The notes under the pieces are model-generated. The model ran no database searches and had not been told where the DNA came from. It saw only the letters and a list, made by a program, of their open reading frames with translations. This document shows positions 22,719 through 35,200 of a stretch of DNA of 64,000 bases, in pieces. Origin of the DNA: Siphonodentalium dalli (Eukaryota; Mollusca; Scaphopoda; Gadilida; Siphonodentaliidae); contig CP136062.1 in NCBI GenBank assembly GCA_032622095.1, positions 224,396,578 to 224,460,577 on the forward strand, written 5' to 3'. The translations under genes were made by a program, and so were the position numbers. How positions within the stretch are numbered: position 1 is the stretch's first letter; each line of letters begins with the position of its first letter.

Positions 22719-22773
22719 GTAAGTATATAATTAGTAGAGGCTCCAATCATGCAACAATGGTCTGTGTTGTTAA

Positions 22774-22921
22774 TCCTTTCAGTGCCAAGTCCGATTTTTG
22801 TATCAACCCATATTTCCTTGATCATTTTTCAAATTTATTGATTATAATAATGTGATACATTGATGGAAAGAGCTCTTGGAAATATGGTTTGATTCAAAAA
22901 TCGGACTTGGCACTGAAATGG
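22774..22921. mobile_element. TTAA MITE, 'cagtgccaagtc' family
   Basis: TTAA at 22770-22773 and 22922-22925 flanks inverted ends ctttcagtgccaagtccgat / atcggacttggcactgaaa. Two more copies lie at 58657-58851 and 61741-61905 and a broken one at 24640. A piggyBac-like non-autonomous family is likely. Confidence 0.85.
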
Positions 22922-22944
22922 TTAACTGTCTACTATAGTCTTAA

Positions 22945-23350
22945 TGAAGGCTTGAAATAGTGTGTCTGTTATTTGCAGAAAAAGGTCCCCAGAGGGTGAA
23001 TTTAGTGACGCTATTCTACATGGTAGGATAGCATCAGCAAACTCACCCTCTGTGGACCTCATTCTACAAATGACAGGCAAGGCTTGGTATTAATAAAGGT
23101 TTGAATGACATTTAATTTCCATTAACCCTTTCATGATTTGAGCCGTGCTGGTGCGGCATTAATGATCCTGTGACAGTGCATACTCTTTTATATGCGAGTC
23201 TCCCATAGGGAGCCTCACATATATAAGGGGATGCACTGGCTAATTCAAGGTCAAGATAAATATTGTTAGGCCATTGTATTTTCTTACATATGCGAGGCTC
23301 CCTATGGGAGACTCGCATATATAAGAGAATGCATTGGCACAGGGTTTTCG
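22945..23350. mobile_element. Two abutting MITEs (fold-back 22945-23095; TTAA/double-hairpin 23122-23350)
   Basis: The first is the 'cagagggtgaatttagtga' fold-back family. The second begins ttaaccctttcatgatttga and carries inverted 'gcgaggctccctatgggaga' hairpins, but lacks a clear right TTAA end. Intron of CTLD B. Confidence 0.7.
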
Positions 23351-24421
23351 CAAAATTTCAGGAACCTACATTCATTGAAAAGTTAAATGTTTATTGCAGT
23401 CTTAATGAAGGCTTGATTGACATTTAATTTTCATCAAAGTAAAATTTGGTTTTCTGCAGGTATTGTATTAGTGTCGCCTTGTGGAATTAAAGTGATGTGA
23501 AACACTCTGGTAGGGTGATCAAATAAAAATGGAGAATAATCTTGCTCAAAGTATTTATGATTACGAATATTAATCCATATTGACAACACACACTGTCATT
23601 CTGTTATATTAATTAAATGCAATGACTCTTGATGGGGAAATCATTTGTGTTTGTTTATCACCAATTGTTGCGTCCCGATTCTAGATGTAAATCTTGCTCA
23701 AAGTAGCTATGTTTACGAATATTAATCCAAATTGACAACACACTGTCATTCTGATATATTAATTGAATGCAAAATCATTTGTGTTTGTTTATCACTGATT
23801 ATTGCATCCCAAACCAGATGTAAATATTTAAAATTGAGCGTAATTCAGATGATGATTTCTTTGAAATTTTCGGCAATGTTAATATAATGCTACATTCCCC
23901 AGGTTAGCATAAAGCCCGAGTCCTGACATCATTTTCCCGCATTTTACCACTTACAAATTGCGGTTTTGATTTTACCGCGATCTTGAAGTTGAATTGAAAC
24001 AATGGGAAATTGTTTACTCAATGCGATGTATTTCACACCGTATCTGTCGCTGTTTCATGTCAAGAAATTTGGTCAAATGATATCGAGACACTGACATTGG
24101 TGGGGTATAACGTTGTGGTGTTTTGTATTTTCTGAAAGTACATGTATACAGGGCGATTGTACTGACTGTCAATTTTCGACAAAAGCCACATCTCTGGTTT
24201 GTTTATATAACAACGAGCTAGTAACGGAAGTCAGTGCCAAGGGCGTCAACTCTATAATCTACTCCGTAACGTCGCCGGCATGTACTGCGTAAGGGTGACT
24301 TCATGCAGTGAAATCGGTAGGGTGACACCAACCTACGAATCTGACTGATCGCCATACTGTTGCGCGAGCTCAAATAACAATGTTAATTTTAGACTATAGA
24401 TACCAGATGATGAGGCCTAAG
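23351..24421. other. Intron, mostly unassigned
   Basis: A ~140-bp direct repeat: 23530-23680 and 23690-23815 share 'acgaatattaatccatattg' and 'aaatcatttgtgtttgttta'. No coding exon seen. Confidence 0.5.
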
Positions 24422-24540
24422 CTGAATGAGGTCCCCAGAGGATGAATTTAGTGATGCAAGCCCACCATGTGGGATAGCGTCACTAATTTCAACCTCTGGG
24501 GACCATATTTTGCAAATGACAGACACACTATTTCAAGGGA
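24422..24540. mobile_element. Fold-back MITE, 'cagagggtgaattt' family
   Basis: Arms tgaggtccccagaggatgaa and the inverted aatttcaacctctggggacc enclose about 30 bp; the 3' flank carries the family's 'caaatgacagacacactatt'. Confidence 0.8.
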
Positions 24541-24639
24541 GCATTGAATAACCTACTGGTTTTGGTTGAATACCCGGATTATCTCATGAGTGGCTACAAA
24601 CTGCAAACCAGACTATAAAACATTAACTATATCTTGTTT

Positions 24640-24775
24640 GACCCTTTTAGTGCCAAGTCAGATTTTTGTATCAACCCATAAACCCTGTGCCAATGCATTC
24701 TCTTATATATGGGAGTCGACCATAGGTCGCCTCGCATATATGCCTCGCATATATAAGAGAATGCATTGGCCTAAC
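24640..24775. mobile_element. Nested MITE junction
   Basis: The 'cagtgccaagtc' TTAA MITE is cut after gtatcaaccca and replaced by the 'tgccaatgcattctctta' hairpin family. The latter's palindrome is imperfect because atatgcctcgc is duplicated. Confidence 0.6.
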
Positions 24776-24967
24776 AATTTTCATCATTTGTTATTATTTT
24801 TACAATTTTTTACAATTTAATAATTTTTTCTTATATTCTTTAACTCTTTCAGTGCCAGATTTATTTTGTGAATTGGCTGAGTGTTTTCTATGGCCGCACA
24901 TTTCGTTGATAATTACGAGCCATTTGTTTGTCTAAATAACATTTTTAAGTTCGAAGAGCATTAGAAT

Positions 24968-25135
24968 GGGGATAACAGTGTGGTGTTTTGTGATTTCGGA
25001 AAGGTACATGGCGAATATACTGTGGCAAATACCCGTTAATGGGCTCCGGCTCAGCCATCGCCCATTAACTAAATTTGCCACAGTATATTCACCATGTACC
25101 TTTCCGAAATCACAAAACACCACACTGTTATTCCC
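24968..25135. mobile_element. 168-bp near-perfect hairpin MITE
   Basis: The arms gggataacagtgtggtgttt and its complement match over ~75 bp each (through 'ttcggaaaggtacatgg') around a short core. A diverged single arm occurs at 24097-24150. Confidence 0.85.
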
Positions 25136-25302
25136 TAAATAAAATTATTGAAGATTGTAATTTTGTCTTTTTTTGCTAACATTAAATTAAATAAATTAAG
25201 TAAAATACAGTGAAATTATTTTTTTTATTATTTTTTATTACTTTTTTGCGCACGTTGGCATCTCTCTGAGTGCATTCTAGTTTTTAGTTACTTTTTCCAT
25301 TT

Positions 25303-25366
25303 AGCGTCTAAATTCACCCTCTGGGACCTCATTCTGCAAATGTCAGACTCACTATTTCCAGGCTTT
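25303..25366 (-). mobile_element. Half fold-back MITE just upstream of the CTLD B acceptor
   Basis: Only the right arm (aaattcaccctctgggacct to ctatttccaggctt) remains. It ends ~35 bp before the acceptor at 25401, so the branch-point region lies in or next to transposon-derived sequence. Confidence 0.7.
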
Positions 25367-25401
25367 TGCAATCTGAGTATACTCTGTTTATTTCATCCTA
25401 G

Positions 25402-25643
25402 GCTCAAAGCTATGTGCAAGCAGGTCTGGATTGGGTTGAAAGACGACAAACTTGATGGCCTTCTGGCAGCAAACTGGACAACACGGGAAGATATGACAGT
25501 TGACTACACTCGATGGGACAGTTCACAGCCATATTCATCAGACACCCTGAAGGAGTGTGTGGCGCTGAATGAGAAATGTCTCTTTAAGAATGCTCGGTGT
25601 TATGAATTCATCCCATACAATGGCTTTATTTGTGAATCCCAGG
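25402..25643 (+). CDS. CTLD B, second-half exon
   Basis: Completes CTLD B. Acceptor tatttcatcctag ends at 25401, phase 2 in; donor GTAAGG at 25644, phase 1 out. Landmarks: QVWIGLKDD (WIGL core), YTRWDSSQPYSSD (long-loop region with QPY where QPD/EPN would be), KECVALN (Cys2), ARCYEFIPYNGFICES (Cys3 and Cys4). Extra cysteines at AMCKQ and EKCLF could form an additional bond. The replaced third triplet residue and missing WND argue against classical calcium-dependent sugar binding. 242 bp, the longest second half; full domain 141 codons. The intron resumes with a TTAA MITE only 29 bp away. Confidence 0.9.
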
Positions 25644-25672
25644 GTAAGGAAAGATTATAATGAGTGTTTTAA

Positions 25673-25891
25673 CCCTTTCTATACTGAATGAAATCTCCCA
25701 TTCAGTTATATAAGTATACATTGGAATGGTCTATTAGTCATTTGGAGGGATGTGAAGGTGATATAAGCCCTATTTATTGAGGGAAATGTTTAGTCAATAA
25801 GTTTGCTGATAACTACTCATCAATGATGCTTTAGTATAGAAAGGATTAAGCTGGTAGCTACTCATCAATGGTGATTTAGTATAGAAAGGGT
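25673..25891. mobile_element. TTAA MITE, 'ctatactgaat' family
   Basis: Ends ccctttctatactgaat / tttagtatagaaaggg flanked by TTAA (25669-25672, 25892-25895). The right end is duplicated (25841-25851 and 25878-25891). A relic in reverse is visible near 13905-13970. Confidence 0.75.
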
Positions 25892-25924
25892 TAATCAGCC
25901 TAAAATGTTGATTACTTGAAACCC

Positions 25925-26280
25925 AGCATTATGTATCATGCATCAGTACACCATGTGTACTGGCACAATTGTTACATATTCTTTATATATCATGCATATG
26001 TACATCATGTGTACTATTATGATCGTTATATGAGATTAATTATACTCTCAAAATATTATATCCACTCAAAAACACTAAATGATATATATTTATTATATGC
26101 TACCCAATTAAATAGTGGGATATTTGTTGTTGCCTTATATATCATGGATAAGTACACCGCATGTACTGGTATGATCGTTACATGCTTTATATATCATGGA
26201 TAAGTACACCACATGTACTGACAGGATCGTTACATGCTTTATATATCATGCGTAAGTACATCACATGTACTGGCACGAAA
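25925..26280. repeat. Degenerate ~52-bp tandem repeat
   Basis: About five units of 'tatatatcatgcataagtac', 'acatgtactggcatgatcgt'. The three at 26135-26278 are well preserved; two at 25930-26030 are diverged, with unrelated sequence between. Confidence 0.75.
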
Positions 26281-26454
26281 TTAACTTTAATATTACTGCA
26301 TCGCATGCAAAAAACCCTACATGCTGTCATATTGTATGGATGCAACTTGCAATGCGCTATACCAGAATATATCATTGAAAATTGGGATGAATTCTCTTTT
26401 AGTCTGCCATTTGAGTACTGTAAATTTTAGTAATGGATGTTAATTTTGATTTGT

Positions 26455-27041
26455 TCCATAGAGTATGCTTGCACGTTTATCTGACATTTTATGCGTGCAT
26501 CTTTTTCGTGTTCCAGATAAAATGTCAGACAACTTGCATCCATCACTCTATCAGAATAGATTTGAATGAACATGCTCGACCGGCAACATAATTCCGCGGT
26601 CATTTCAATGGGCACGTAGTGTTATATTGCTTTTTGGAGAAATGGCTGTTATTTTCAATTTATCCGCATGAAATATTACAGCATTTTGTGTTATGAGGTC
26701 TTAACATGACCAAATTTGAGTGAATGCAGGATTAAAGCCATATAGAATCAATATTGTCTGAGTATTGAATCGGTACACTGGGTATCATATGTGACAACAT
26801 CCCAAATTTCATGTCGTTCAGATCACTATTAATGAAAGTACAGTAATGCTCTAATATTAAATAATCGACTCCTTAACCACAGCAGAATTGTGGGTAACTT
26901 TTCAGGATTTAGTCGGAAATATGGCTTGTTGCCATTCATCGGAAAGCTCTCTGACAACAAGCGATATTTCCGACTAAATCCTGAAAAGTTACCCATAATT
27001 CTGCCGTGTTTAAGGAGTCGATTATTTAGAGCATTACTGTA
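26455..27041. mobile_element. Two fold-back elements (26455-26560 and 26840-27041)
   Basis: The first pairs 'ctgacattttat' blocks around a ~20-bp core. The second is a ~200-bp hairpin: acagtaatgctctaa, then 'aatcgactccttaaccacag', mirrored by 'aaggagtcgattatttagag'. Relatives of the second are at 55617-55720 and 56208-56340. Confidence 0.75.
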
Positions 27042-27086
27042 ATTGGCAAAAAATCAGGTAGTGGTTTGTTTCGTGTTGCAGTTTTA

Positions 27087-28198
27087 ATAAATAGCACCAG
27101 TTGTCTGCTGTATAAATAGCACCAGTTGTCTGCTGTATACATAGCACTGGTGGTCTGCTGTATAAACAGCACTGGTGGTCTGCTGTATAAATAGCACTGG
27201 TGGTCTGCTGTATAAATAGCACCGGTGGTCTGCTGTATAAATAGCACCAGTGATCTGCTGTATAAATATAGCACCGATCGTCTGCTGTATAAATAGCACC
27301 GGTTGTCTGCTGTATAAATAGCACTGGTGGTCTGCTGTATAAATAGCACCGGTGGTCTGCTGTATAAATAGCACTGGTGATCTGCTGTATAAATAGCACC
27401 GGTTGTCTGCTGTATAAATAGCACCGGTTGTCTGCTGTATAAATAGCACCGGTTGTCTGCTGTATAAATAGCACTGGTGGTCTGCTGTATAAATAGCACT
27501 GGTGGTCTGCTGTATAAATAGCACCGGTTGTCTGCTGTATAAATAGCCCCGGTTGTCTGCTGTATAAATAGCACTGGTGGTCTGCTGTATAAATAGCACC
27601 ATTGGTCTGCTGTATAAATAGCACCGGTTGTCTGCTGTATAAATAGCACCGGTGAACTGCTGTATAAATAGCACCGGTTGTCTGCTGTATAAATAGCACC
27701 GGTCATCTGCTGTATAAATAGCACCGGTGGTCTGCTGTATAAATAGCACTGGTTGTCTGCTGTATAAATAGCACTGGTGGTCTGCTGTATAAATAGCACT
27801 GGTGGTCTGCTGTATAAATAGCACTGGTGGTCTGCTGTATAAATAGCACTGGTGGTCTGCTGTATAAATAGCACTGGTGGTCTGCTGTATAAATAGCACC
27901 GGTTGTCTGCTGTATAAATAGCACTGGTGGTCTGCTGTATAAATAGCACTGGTGGTCTGCTGTATAAATAGCACTGGTGGTCTGCTGTATAAATAGCACT
28001 GGTGGTCTGCTGTATAAATAGCACTGGTGATCTGCTGTATAAATAGCACCGGTCATCTGCTGTATAAATAGCACCAGTGATCTGCTGTATAAATAGCACC
28101 GGTTGTCTGCTGTATAAATAGCACCGGTCATCTGCTGTATAAATAGCACCGGTCATCTGCTGTATAAATAGCACCGGTGATCTGCTGTATAAATGATC
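27087..28198. repeat. 25-bp minisatellite, ~44 copies
   Basis: Unit tctgctgtataaatagcac plus a 6-nt variable tail (cggttg, tggtgg, cggtca, cagtga and others). Register is almost perfect; one unit near 27268 gains 2 bp. Because 25 is not a multiple of 3 and the unit lacks stops on the minus strand, all three minus frames stay open (longest 422 codons, a 25-residue periodic translation). I regard these frames as artefacts. Each unit has a TATAAATA word on the + strand. Confidence 0.97.
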
Positions 28199-28598
28199 TG
28201 CTAATTGAATTAATTGAATCATTGCATCATGCAACCTGAGCAAAATAGCTGTGCTTATAGACATAATGATCAAGTGACTCCTCTCGTCTGGCAACTCGTT
28301 TGGCTAATCCACTCGATCTCTAGTTCTATCTTTCCACGACCACTACGCATATACTGTTCTTTTCTAAGCAGATGGCTCCATATAAGTGGCTGGCGCTTGA
28401 TGTCAAATCCTCTTCACTCTAAGACTTACCATACATAAGCATATAATTATATGAACATCATCTTGTAAATTGTATAAATCTTGGATACAAAATAAATAAT
28501 GTTTACACCAAAGAAAATAATTTTTTTATCAACAATAAAACAGGAATGTGTATACGCATATCACGAAACGCAAAATATGTTCCGGTAATATATATATA
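28199..28598. other. Intron with one arm of a dispersed repeat
   Basis: 28370-28440 (agatggctccatataagtgg, ggcgcttgatgtcaaatcct) recurs inverted at 37250-37305. Otherwise AT-rich and unassigned. Confidence 0.5.
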
Positions 28599-28970
28599 CT
28601 AGCCGATGAGCCCGACGTTGTCCGGGCTATTCAAAAACCAAATTTCAAGTCGATAGCTCCACCCGTTTCCGAGATCTCGTCTGCGCATGCGCGAAGCTGG
28701 CGTCGCACGGGCTCGGCGACCCGATAAAATTCGTATCCGGGGCAAGATACATTCATATAGCAAATTTCAAGTCGATAGCTCCACCTGTTTCCGAGATCTC
28801 GTCTGTGCATGCGCGAAGCGGGCGCCGCACGGGCTCGCCAATACGACAACGTCGACCGCCTGGTCAAACTACACACACGTACCAAGTTTCGTCCCGATCG
28901 GTCGAAAATCGTAGATTTGTATAAATGACATACAGACAGACAAACAGAGGTCTTCAAAATATATAATAGA
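28599..28970 (-). mobile_element. Complete family-2 Helitron-like element (372 bp)
   Basis: Read on the minus strand it starts TCTATTATATATTTTGAAG after an A (complement of 28971) and ends with the stem-loop gcccggacaacgtcgggc, then tcatcgg and CTAG, followed by T (complement of 28598). That is the A/T insertion context of Helitrons. Two internal modules carry gcgcatgcgcagacg-type sequence (GCGCATGCGC at 28683-28692). It shares its 5' end with the tandem family at 1-11298 but has a different 3' stem-loop. Confidence 0.9.
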
Positions 28971-28994
28971 TTCATGAATTTGGTCCATTGTACC

Positions 28995-30190
28995 CAGGGT
29001 TGTCAATAGGTACTGGTACTGGTACCGGTACCGGAACCGGCGGTAATCAAGAATTATATCGGTACCAGTTCTGATGTCGAGTACCGACGGTTGTCGGTAC
29101 TGATTGTTGATTTCTATTAATATACATCTTAACAAATATAAAGGGTTAATTAAGCAGCTCAACATCGCGCCAAACACAACTGCGATTGTCATCGTGATAT
29201 CGTTAGCACATTCAAACATCAAAGTCACAGTATGCCGCAGTATGAAAACTTGTCACTAAATTGACAGAATGCATGCATTGTGTATGCGCTTGTGATAACT
29301 GTATTTCTTGGATGCGGATGGAATGCCGCTGGATGCAATTCTGCACGTGCCGTTTCGCGGTATCAATTTGAGAGGAGTCTGTTGGACACCGACAAGGTCA
29401 CAAGGCGCAGAAGTGCCAAACACCCAAATTACCATCGATGGATATACATGATGACATGGATGTTGACACTGTAGAAGTTAGAACTCGAATGACAGGATAT
29501 TTGTAAGTTGTGACTTGTGAGTCGTGACATGGAGGCATGGGCAACCAGGGCAGAGTTACCAGAGTATTATGACGTAATGATTCTTGAGTGACATCTATTG
29601 AGTTTTATTTTCCCTTGTTTTAACTTTTATTGTGATATATTAATGTCACAAACACGGAGTGTATTTGACTATTGTCTCTCTAAATCTATTTCAAATTTTC
29701 GAACTAGCCAACTACAACTAGGCTTACTGGAAAAGAATTTGGTTTCATTGGGTGACATCATTTATTAAATTACAACATGTGAGTAATGTGGCCGATTAGT
29801 GAGTTCTCTAATTAATTACCACACAAATAAAATGGTGTACCGGGTATCCATATAAGTCTACAATGTTAGCCGACCCAGTAGTCAAACATACATGTCTACA
29901 TTCGTTCCACTCTATATTCCCCGTCTTTTAAAAAATCCTCCCTTTGCGACTTTCCGAAAACCGCCGCAGACAATAACTTAATCGTAAATGTCGTTGCGAT
30001 TTTTATTTTCGTTGTTTGACTAAACCTCGAACTTAACGAATAATTGATGATGGAACCCCACGAAACAAAAGTTATTTGCCGTATAAAAGTCCACTCAATG
30101 AGTACCGATACCGACCCGGTTTGCGGTACTGAACATCCGTACGGAACCGGTACCGAAAGTTGTGGTACCGTCGGTACTTTGACAACCCTG
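28995..30190. mobile_element. Non-autonomous hAT-like element, 1196 bp, perfect 8-bp duplications
   Basis: Inverted ends CAGGGTTGTCAATAGGTAC / GTACTTTGACAACCCTG, flanked on both sides by ATTGTACC (28987-28994 and 30191-30198). Subterminal 'ggtaccggtaccgg' motifs are repeated at both ends. The 64-codon frame at 29280 shows no transposase motif. It lies 106 bp upstream of the CTLD C first-half exon and 24 bp from the Helitron. Confidence 0.92.
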
Positions 30191-30296
30191 ATTGTACCAT
30201 GAGCATATATTATGGGATAGGCATGACTAAATAGTGTAATGACACCATATCTATGGAACTTAAACTAATCAACATCCATTTCTCAAACTATTACAG

Positions 30297-30477
30297 CAAG
30301 AATTGAGTCTGGTGTGTTGCCAATGTACGCAAGATTCTACTCGCCAAACAAGGCTTACTATTGGCTCAACACAATACTGCTGAACTACACAGATGCCAAC
30401 ATCAACTGTGCTATGTACGAGGGTCATCTATCCAACATTCCTGATAATGAGACAGCTGAATTCATGGCTGATTATGT
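30297..30477 (+). CDS. CTLD C, first-half exon
   Basis: Encodes the N-terminal half of the third CTLD. Acceptor aactattacag ends at 30296 (phase 1); donor GTAAGT at 30478 (phase 2); 181 bp. The helix-2 block is NINCAMYEGHLSNIPDNE, and the end (AEFMADYV) parallels CTLD B (YFVYDYV). The amino-terminal hairpin disulfide is gone: the region reads PMYARFYSPNKAYYW with no cysteine. The junction codon with CTLD B is GCA (CESQ-A-RIESG). Its partner half is 23 kb downstream at 53631, the largest intron in the window; a nearer second half could not be found. Confidence 0.88.
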
Positions 30478-32283
30478 GTAAGTATCCATCTCAAAACTGG
30501 TCATGTCCACCTACTTAACTAGTTCATTTTTGTGAATTTTAACTTCGAAATAACTACTGATTTTGGTTTTTGATGAACTGATTTTAGAAATGTCCTGATT
30601 TTATAACATTTTGGTTTCCAACCGTTAACTCCCATTTGGAGTATTTTATCGCTGCTAAATTTGGTCTGTGCATGTGTTTATCAACATAATAAATATGTCA
30701 AATTTGAATATGGGTTTGGTCACTTGATGATTGCAAGAGTTATAGCCCTTTTTGTCCGCCGACCCAACGGGTTCGGAGGACTATTATAATCAGCATGTGC
30801 GTGCGTGTGTGCGTCCGAGGTTTCCGGATGATAACTTTAGTTAGAGTGAAACAAATTAAATTAAATTTGGTATGTGGGTTTACTAGCAGAAAAGACAGGT
30901 CAAGTTCGAATTCTGGTTCCGTCTGCCAATTTTCACCAGAGTTATGCCCCTTTTTTACTTAGAAAACCCCTGAATGTTGGTTTCCGGATGATAACTTTAG
31001 TAGAGTTAATCGGATTCAAACCAAATTTGGTATATTACTTTCTCCCAGCAAAACACAGGTCAAGTTATGCCCCTTTTTCGACATAGAAAATTAAGTTTTT
31101 CTTCATGACACGAACATTGTGTTAAAACACTATACCCTTCTATATAGAGCACTGAAGGGGTAGCCACCCCACTAGAGTTAATTGATATTAACAAGAGGTA
31201 ATTAAACTGACTGTCGGGTCTCTGTTATTGTCAACGGCGGTTCTGTTTGTGAATGGTATTGACCACAGCATGTTGTTATAATTTCCGCATGATTTATATT
31301 ATTATTTTTGCATGTATATTGAGTGTTTATTTAATTTTTGCACGAGGTGTTTTATATGCAGTTCGGAGGTTTATTTTTCAAACGAAATTGAATCTCTTTT
31401 GTGTTTCACGTTGGTATCTCCGACGATATCTGACATGTACTAACTGTAAATTATTAGTAGGCTACGTGGTCACATACCTCAGTTTAACCAAACTAACATA
31501 TTGTACACAATATTATGCTTGAAAGATGCCAACATTACACAGTCACGGTAGGTTACAGTTATTTATACAACCGGCTTGACATTCAAGTTAGATCCTATTT
31601 TCGTGCATTCAACAACAACTGCGAATTTAAAGTCACCCCGGCTGAAATACATGTCATGTTACTAGTATATAAAAGCTGTTTTGTTAAGAAAAATGTCCAA
31701 CGATTAAATAGTGTGTATATGTAATTGAAAATAGCTTGTTCATTCAGACTTGAAACCCACATGATGTTCATAAGACGGGCGCTCGAACTTTTATGGTGGA
31801 GGTCTTTGTGCATGAAAATGCCAGAATATTATGTGATTGATATTTTTTGTCGACAGCAATATTTATCAATGACTATTCTCTTTATGTGAACTATGTTACT
31901 GCCAATATAACAAAAATACTACATGCCAATGTCTGCACAGTCTATTCCTATCATCAAAGTATATTGTTACAGCTGTTTCCCATATAGTCATTTTAGACAA
32001 GCTATTTCGTACACACCTTATCAGAAATTAACAAACGCTCTTTATTGACCATACTCGAGAAACATCGGGAAATATCAATGATAAACCAATCTAGATTTAT
32101 TTACCATTTTAATTAATCTTTTACAAAAAAAAGTGTAAGATAATTTACAATATTTAGTGAAAACAATTTGAGCGATAATTATCAAGATTTCTCCATGTAA
32201 AAAAAAAGACATACCTAGAACAGGAACGATGCAACAATTATATATATTGCTGGTAAAATAATTACCCGCAATAAACATTCTGT
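30478..32283. repeat. Intron with 'gtttccggatgataacttta' dispersed repeats
   Basis: 30700-31090 holds two copies of a ~150-bp unit (ggtttccggatgataacttt, caaatttggt, cacaggtcaagtt, agagttatgcccctttttt), also arrayed at 43030-43480. 31100-32283 is AT-rich with nothing I can assign. Confidence 0.6.
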
Positions 32284-35200
32284 GTTCAAACTTTATACTC
32301 AAATATTTCTATAGTGGGGTCGATACCCCTCGTTTGTAATTTGATTTATATGACATGTTACTGATGTCCAATCATCATAAATTTGGTATTGCTAAATCGG
32401 CAAATGACTCATCTTGTACCATGCAAAATTTTTCCGTTAAAAATGTTTATAGTAATCTCACAAAATTTCACGGAACACAGCCCTTAATTAACATTATCAG
32501 TTCAAACTGTATATTCAAATATTTCTAGTGGTGTCGATACCCCTTGGTAGTAATTTAATTTGTATGACATGTTCCCGACGTCGGATCATAATAAATTTGG
32601 TACTGCTAAATCGGCAAATAACTCATCTTTCACCATGCAAAATTTTTCCGTTAAAAATGTTTTTAGTACCGTACTGACCCGGCTCAAGGCCCATGCCCGT
32701 GTTTAAGCCCACCCATATCTTTTGACCAAATTCCATGCACAGGGGTATATTCGTGTTTAAGCCCACCCCATATTTTGTTAAATTTCAGCGGTGGTAAGTA
32801 ATTATTTGCTAATGATACTTCCCAAATAAATAATTCCAATATATAACGGGAAGAATATTCACAAACGATCGGTGACGGCGAGAATGCCACGAAAAATGGA
32901 AAGTTATACTTCGTAGGTAAGTGATAATAATATATAATATAAAATAAAGTGAATCTTAAAATCTCATTTGTTTATTCAATTATACTTCCTGGGGGAAACC
33001 AAACGTCGACAGACATCAAACCCACTCGCTAACGGCGTGTATCTGAGAACGTGGTAAACATCAATCACTTCAAAGAATCACGTGCGTGCATCGCACACAT
33101 GTCAACAACAGTACTGTAAAAACATATTCTTTGTATGTCGGTATGTTCCTACATGTGGCCAAACACAAAAAGAACTCATTCCCTGGTTATGTAAACACAC
33201 GGTGGGTATAATAATGGGGCAGAAGGGGTACTTGTCATTCAACAACAACAACAGCACAAGATGCCTTCAAAAAAAGAGATACCGATGTCGTATTGGTACC
33301 CGGTGGTTAGTATATAATAATCATTATTTAAAATTTTTAAACTGCTATTTTTCACGTTTTACGGTATAGACTATAGTCTATAGTATAAACATTAATCTGT
33401 GTCAACGGTTTGGGAGCGATGACTCTAAACATTAAAACACGTGTTTTTTTGTATACGTATTTACAACGTCATTTCGTTAATTAACTAGACTCACTGGCTT
33501 TGTTAAATTGGTCACTATTGTATTGTAACATCTTTGTAGACAACGGGCCATGAATATAGAGCACTGCATGGGTTCATTGTTATCCTAATCGGATTAAGTA
33601 GCTCTCTTATATGTTGCATAATATTTCCCTGTACAATTTTCTGACATTTTTTAATTATCTGAACATTGATATAAACTATAGATATAGACTATAGATAGTG
33701 GATTTACCCAACTGTCTGAAATGGCAGAAAAATCCGATGACCCATGATGCTTACAAACAGTCATTTATGGGAATTTTGGGCAATAAAACAAGACAACAAG
33801 TAATATTTTAATATACACATAAAAATGAAACAAATACTTTCTCAAAGTAACTTATACTTAACTTTATTTAATCTGGAAGACGTGTATATTTCACCGAAAC
33901 TCTGCTGGATCGACTTTATTTTTTCTTCAGTTTCACTGTCCCGATTTCTTGGGATTTTTGGTTTGCAAAGGGTCATATTCGGGTTTAAGCCCACTTGGAT
34001 TTTTGAGCTCAAATAAAACAAAGGCCCCCTGGGCCTAAACGCGGGTCAGTACGGTAATCTCACAAAATGTCCCGGAACACAGCCCGTAATAAACATTATC
34101 CGTTCAAACTGTATATTCAAATATTTCTAGTGGGGTTGATACCCCTCGGTAGTAATGTGATATATATGACATTTGTATGACATGTTCCCGATGTCGGATC
34201 ATAATAAATTTGGTACTGCTAAATCGGCAAATAACTCATCTTTCACCATGCATAAATTTTCCGTTAAAAATGTTTTTAGTAATCTCACAAAATGTCCCGG
34301 AACACAGCCCGTAATAAACATTATCCGTTCAAACTGTATATTCAAATATTTCTAGTGGGGTCGATACCCCTTGGTAGTAATTTAATTTGTATGACATGTT
34401 CCCGACGTTGGATCATAATAAATTTGGTACTGCTAAATCGGCAAATGACTCTTCTTTCACCATGCAAAACTTTTCCGTTAAAAATGTTTATAGTAATCTC
34501 ACAAAATGTCCCGGAACACAGCCCGTAATAAACATTATCCGTTCAAACTGTATATTCAAATATTTCTAGTGGGGTTGATACCCCTCGGTAGTAATGTGAT
34601 ATATATGACATGTTCCCGACGTCCAATCGTCATAAATTTGGTACTGCTAAATCGGCATAAATTTGGTACTGCTAAATCGGCAAATGACTCACCTTGCACC
34701 ATGCAAAAATTTTCCGTTAAAAATGTTTATAGTAATCTCACAAAATGTTCCCGAACACAGCCCGATAAAGCGCGCCGACCACTACTCGTAATAAACTTTT
34801 TTCATTCAAACTGTATACTCAAATATTTCTAGTGGGGTCGATACCCCTCGGTAGTAATTTGATCTATGTGACATGTTCCCGACGTCCAATCGTCATAAAT
34901 TTCATACTGCTAAATCGGCAAATGACTCACCTTACACCATGCAAATATTTTCCGTTAAAAATGTTTATAGTAATCTCACGAAATGTTCCCGAACACAGCC
35001 CGATAAAGCTCGCCGACCACTACCCGTAATAAACTTTTTCCGTTCAAACTGTATAATACTCAAATATTTCTAGTGGGGTCGATACCCCTCGGTAGTAATT
35101 TGATCTATATGACATGTTCCCAACGTCCAATCGTCATAAATTTGGAACTGCTAAATCGGCAAATGATGCATCTTGCGGCAATCAAAATTTTTCCGTTAAA

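Noticed and set aside
27087-28198. CRISPR array
   Set aside because: Units are head-to-tail 25-mers with no unique spacers, and the context is a eukaryotic intron.
27087-28198. TATAAATA words as real promoters
   Set aside because: They recur every 25 bp as a by-product of the repeat; no initiator or downstream gene is associated.
27026-28294. 422-codon minus-strand open frame and its overlapping 321-, 221- and 148-codon partners
   Set aside because: All are translations of one 25-bp tandem repeat in successive frames; the peptide is periodic, and frame openness follows from the absence of stop words in the unit.
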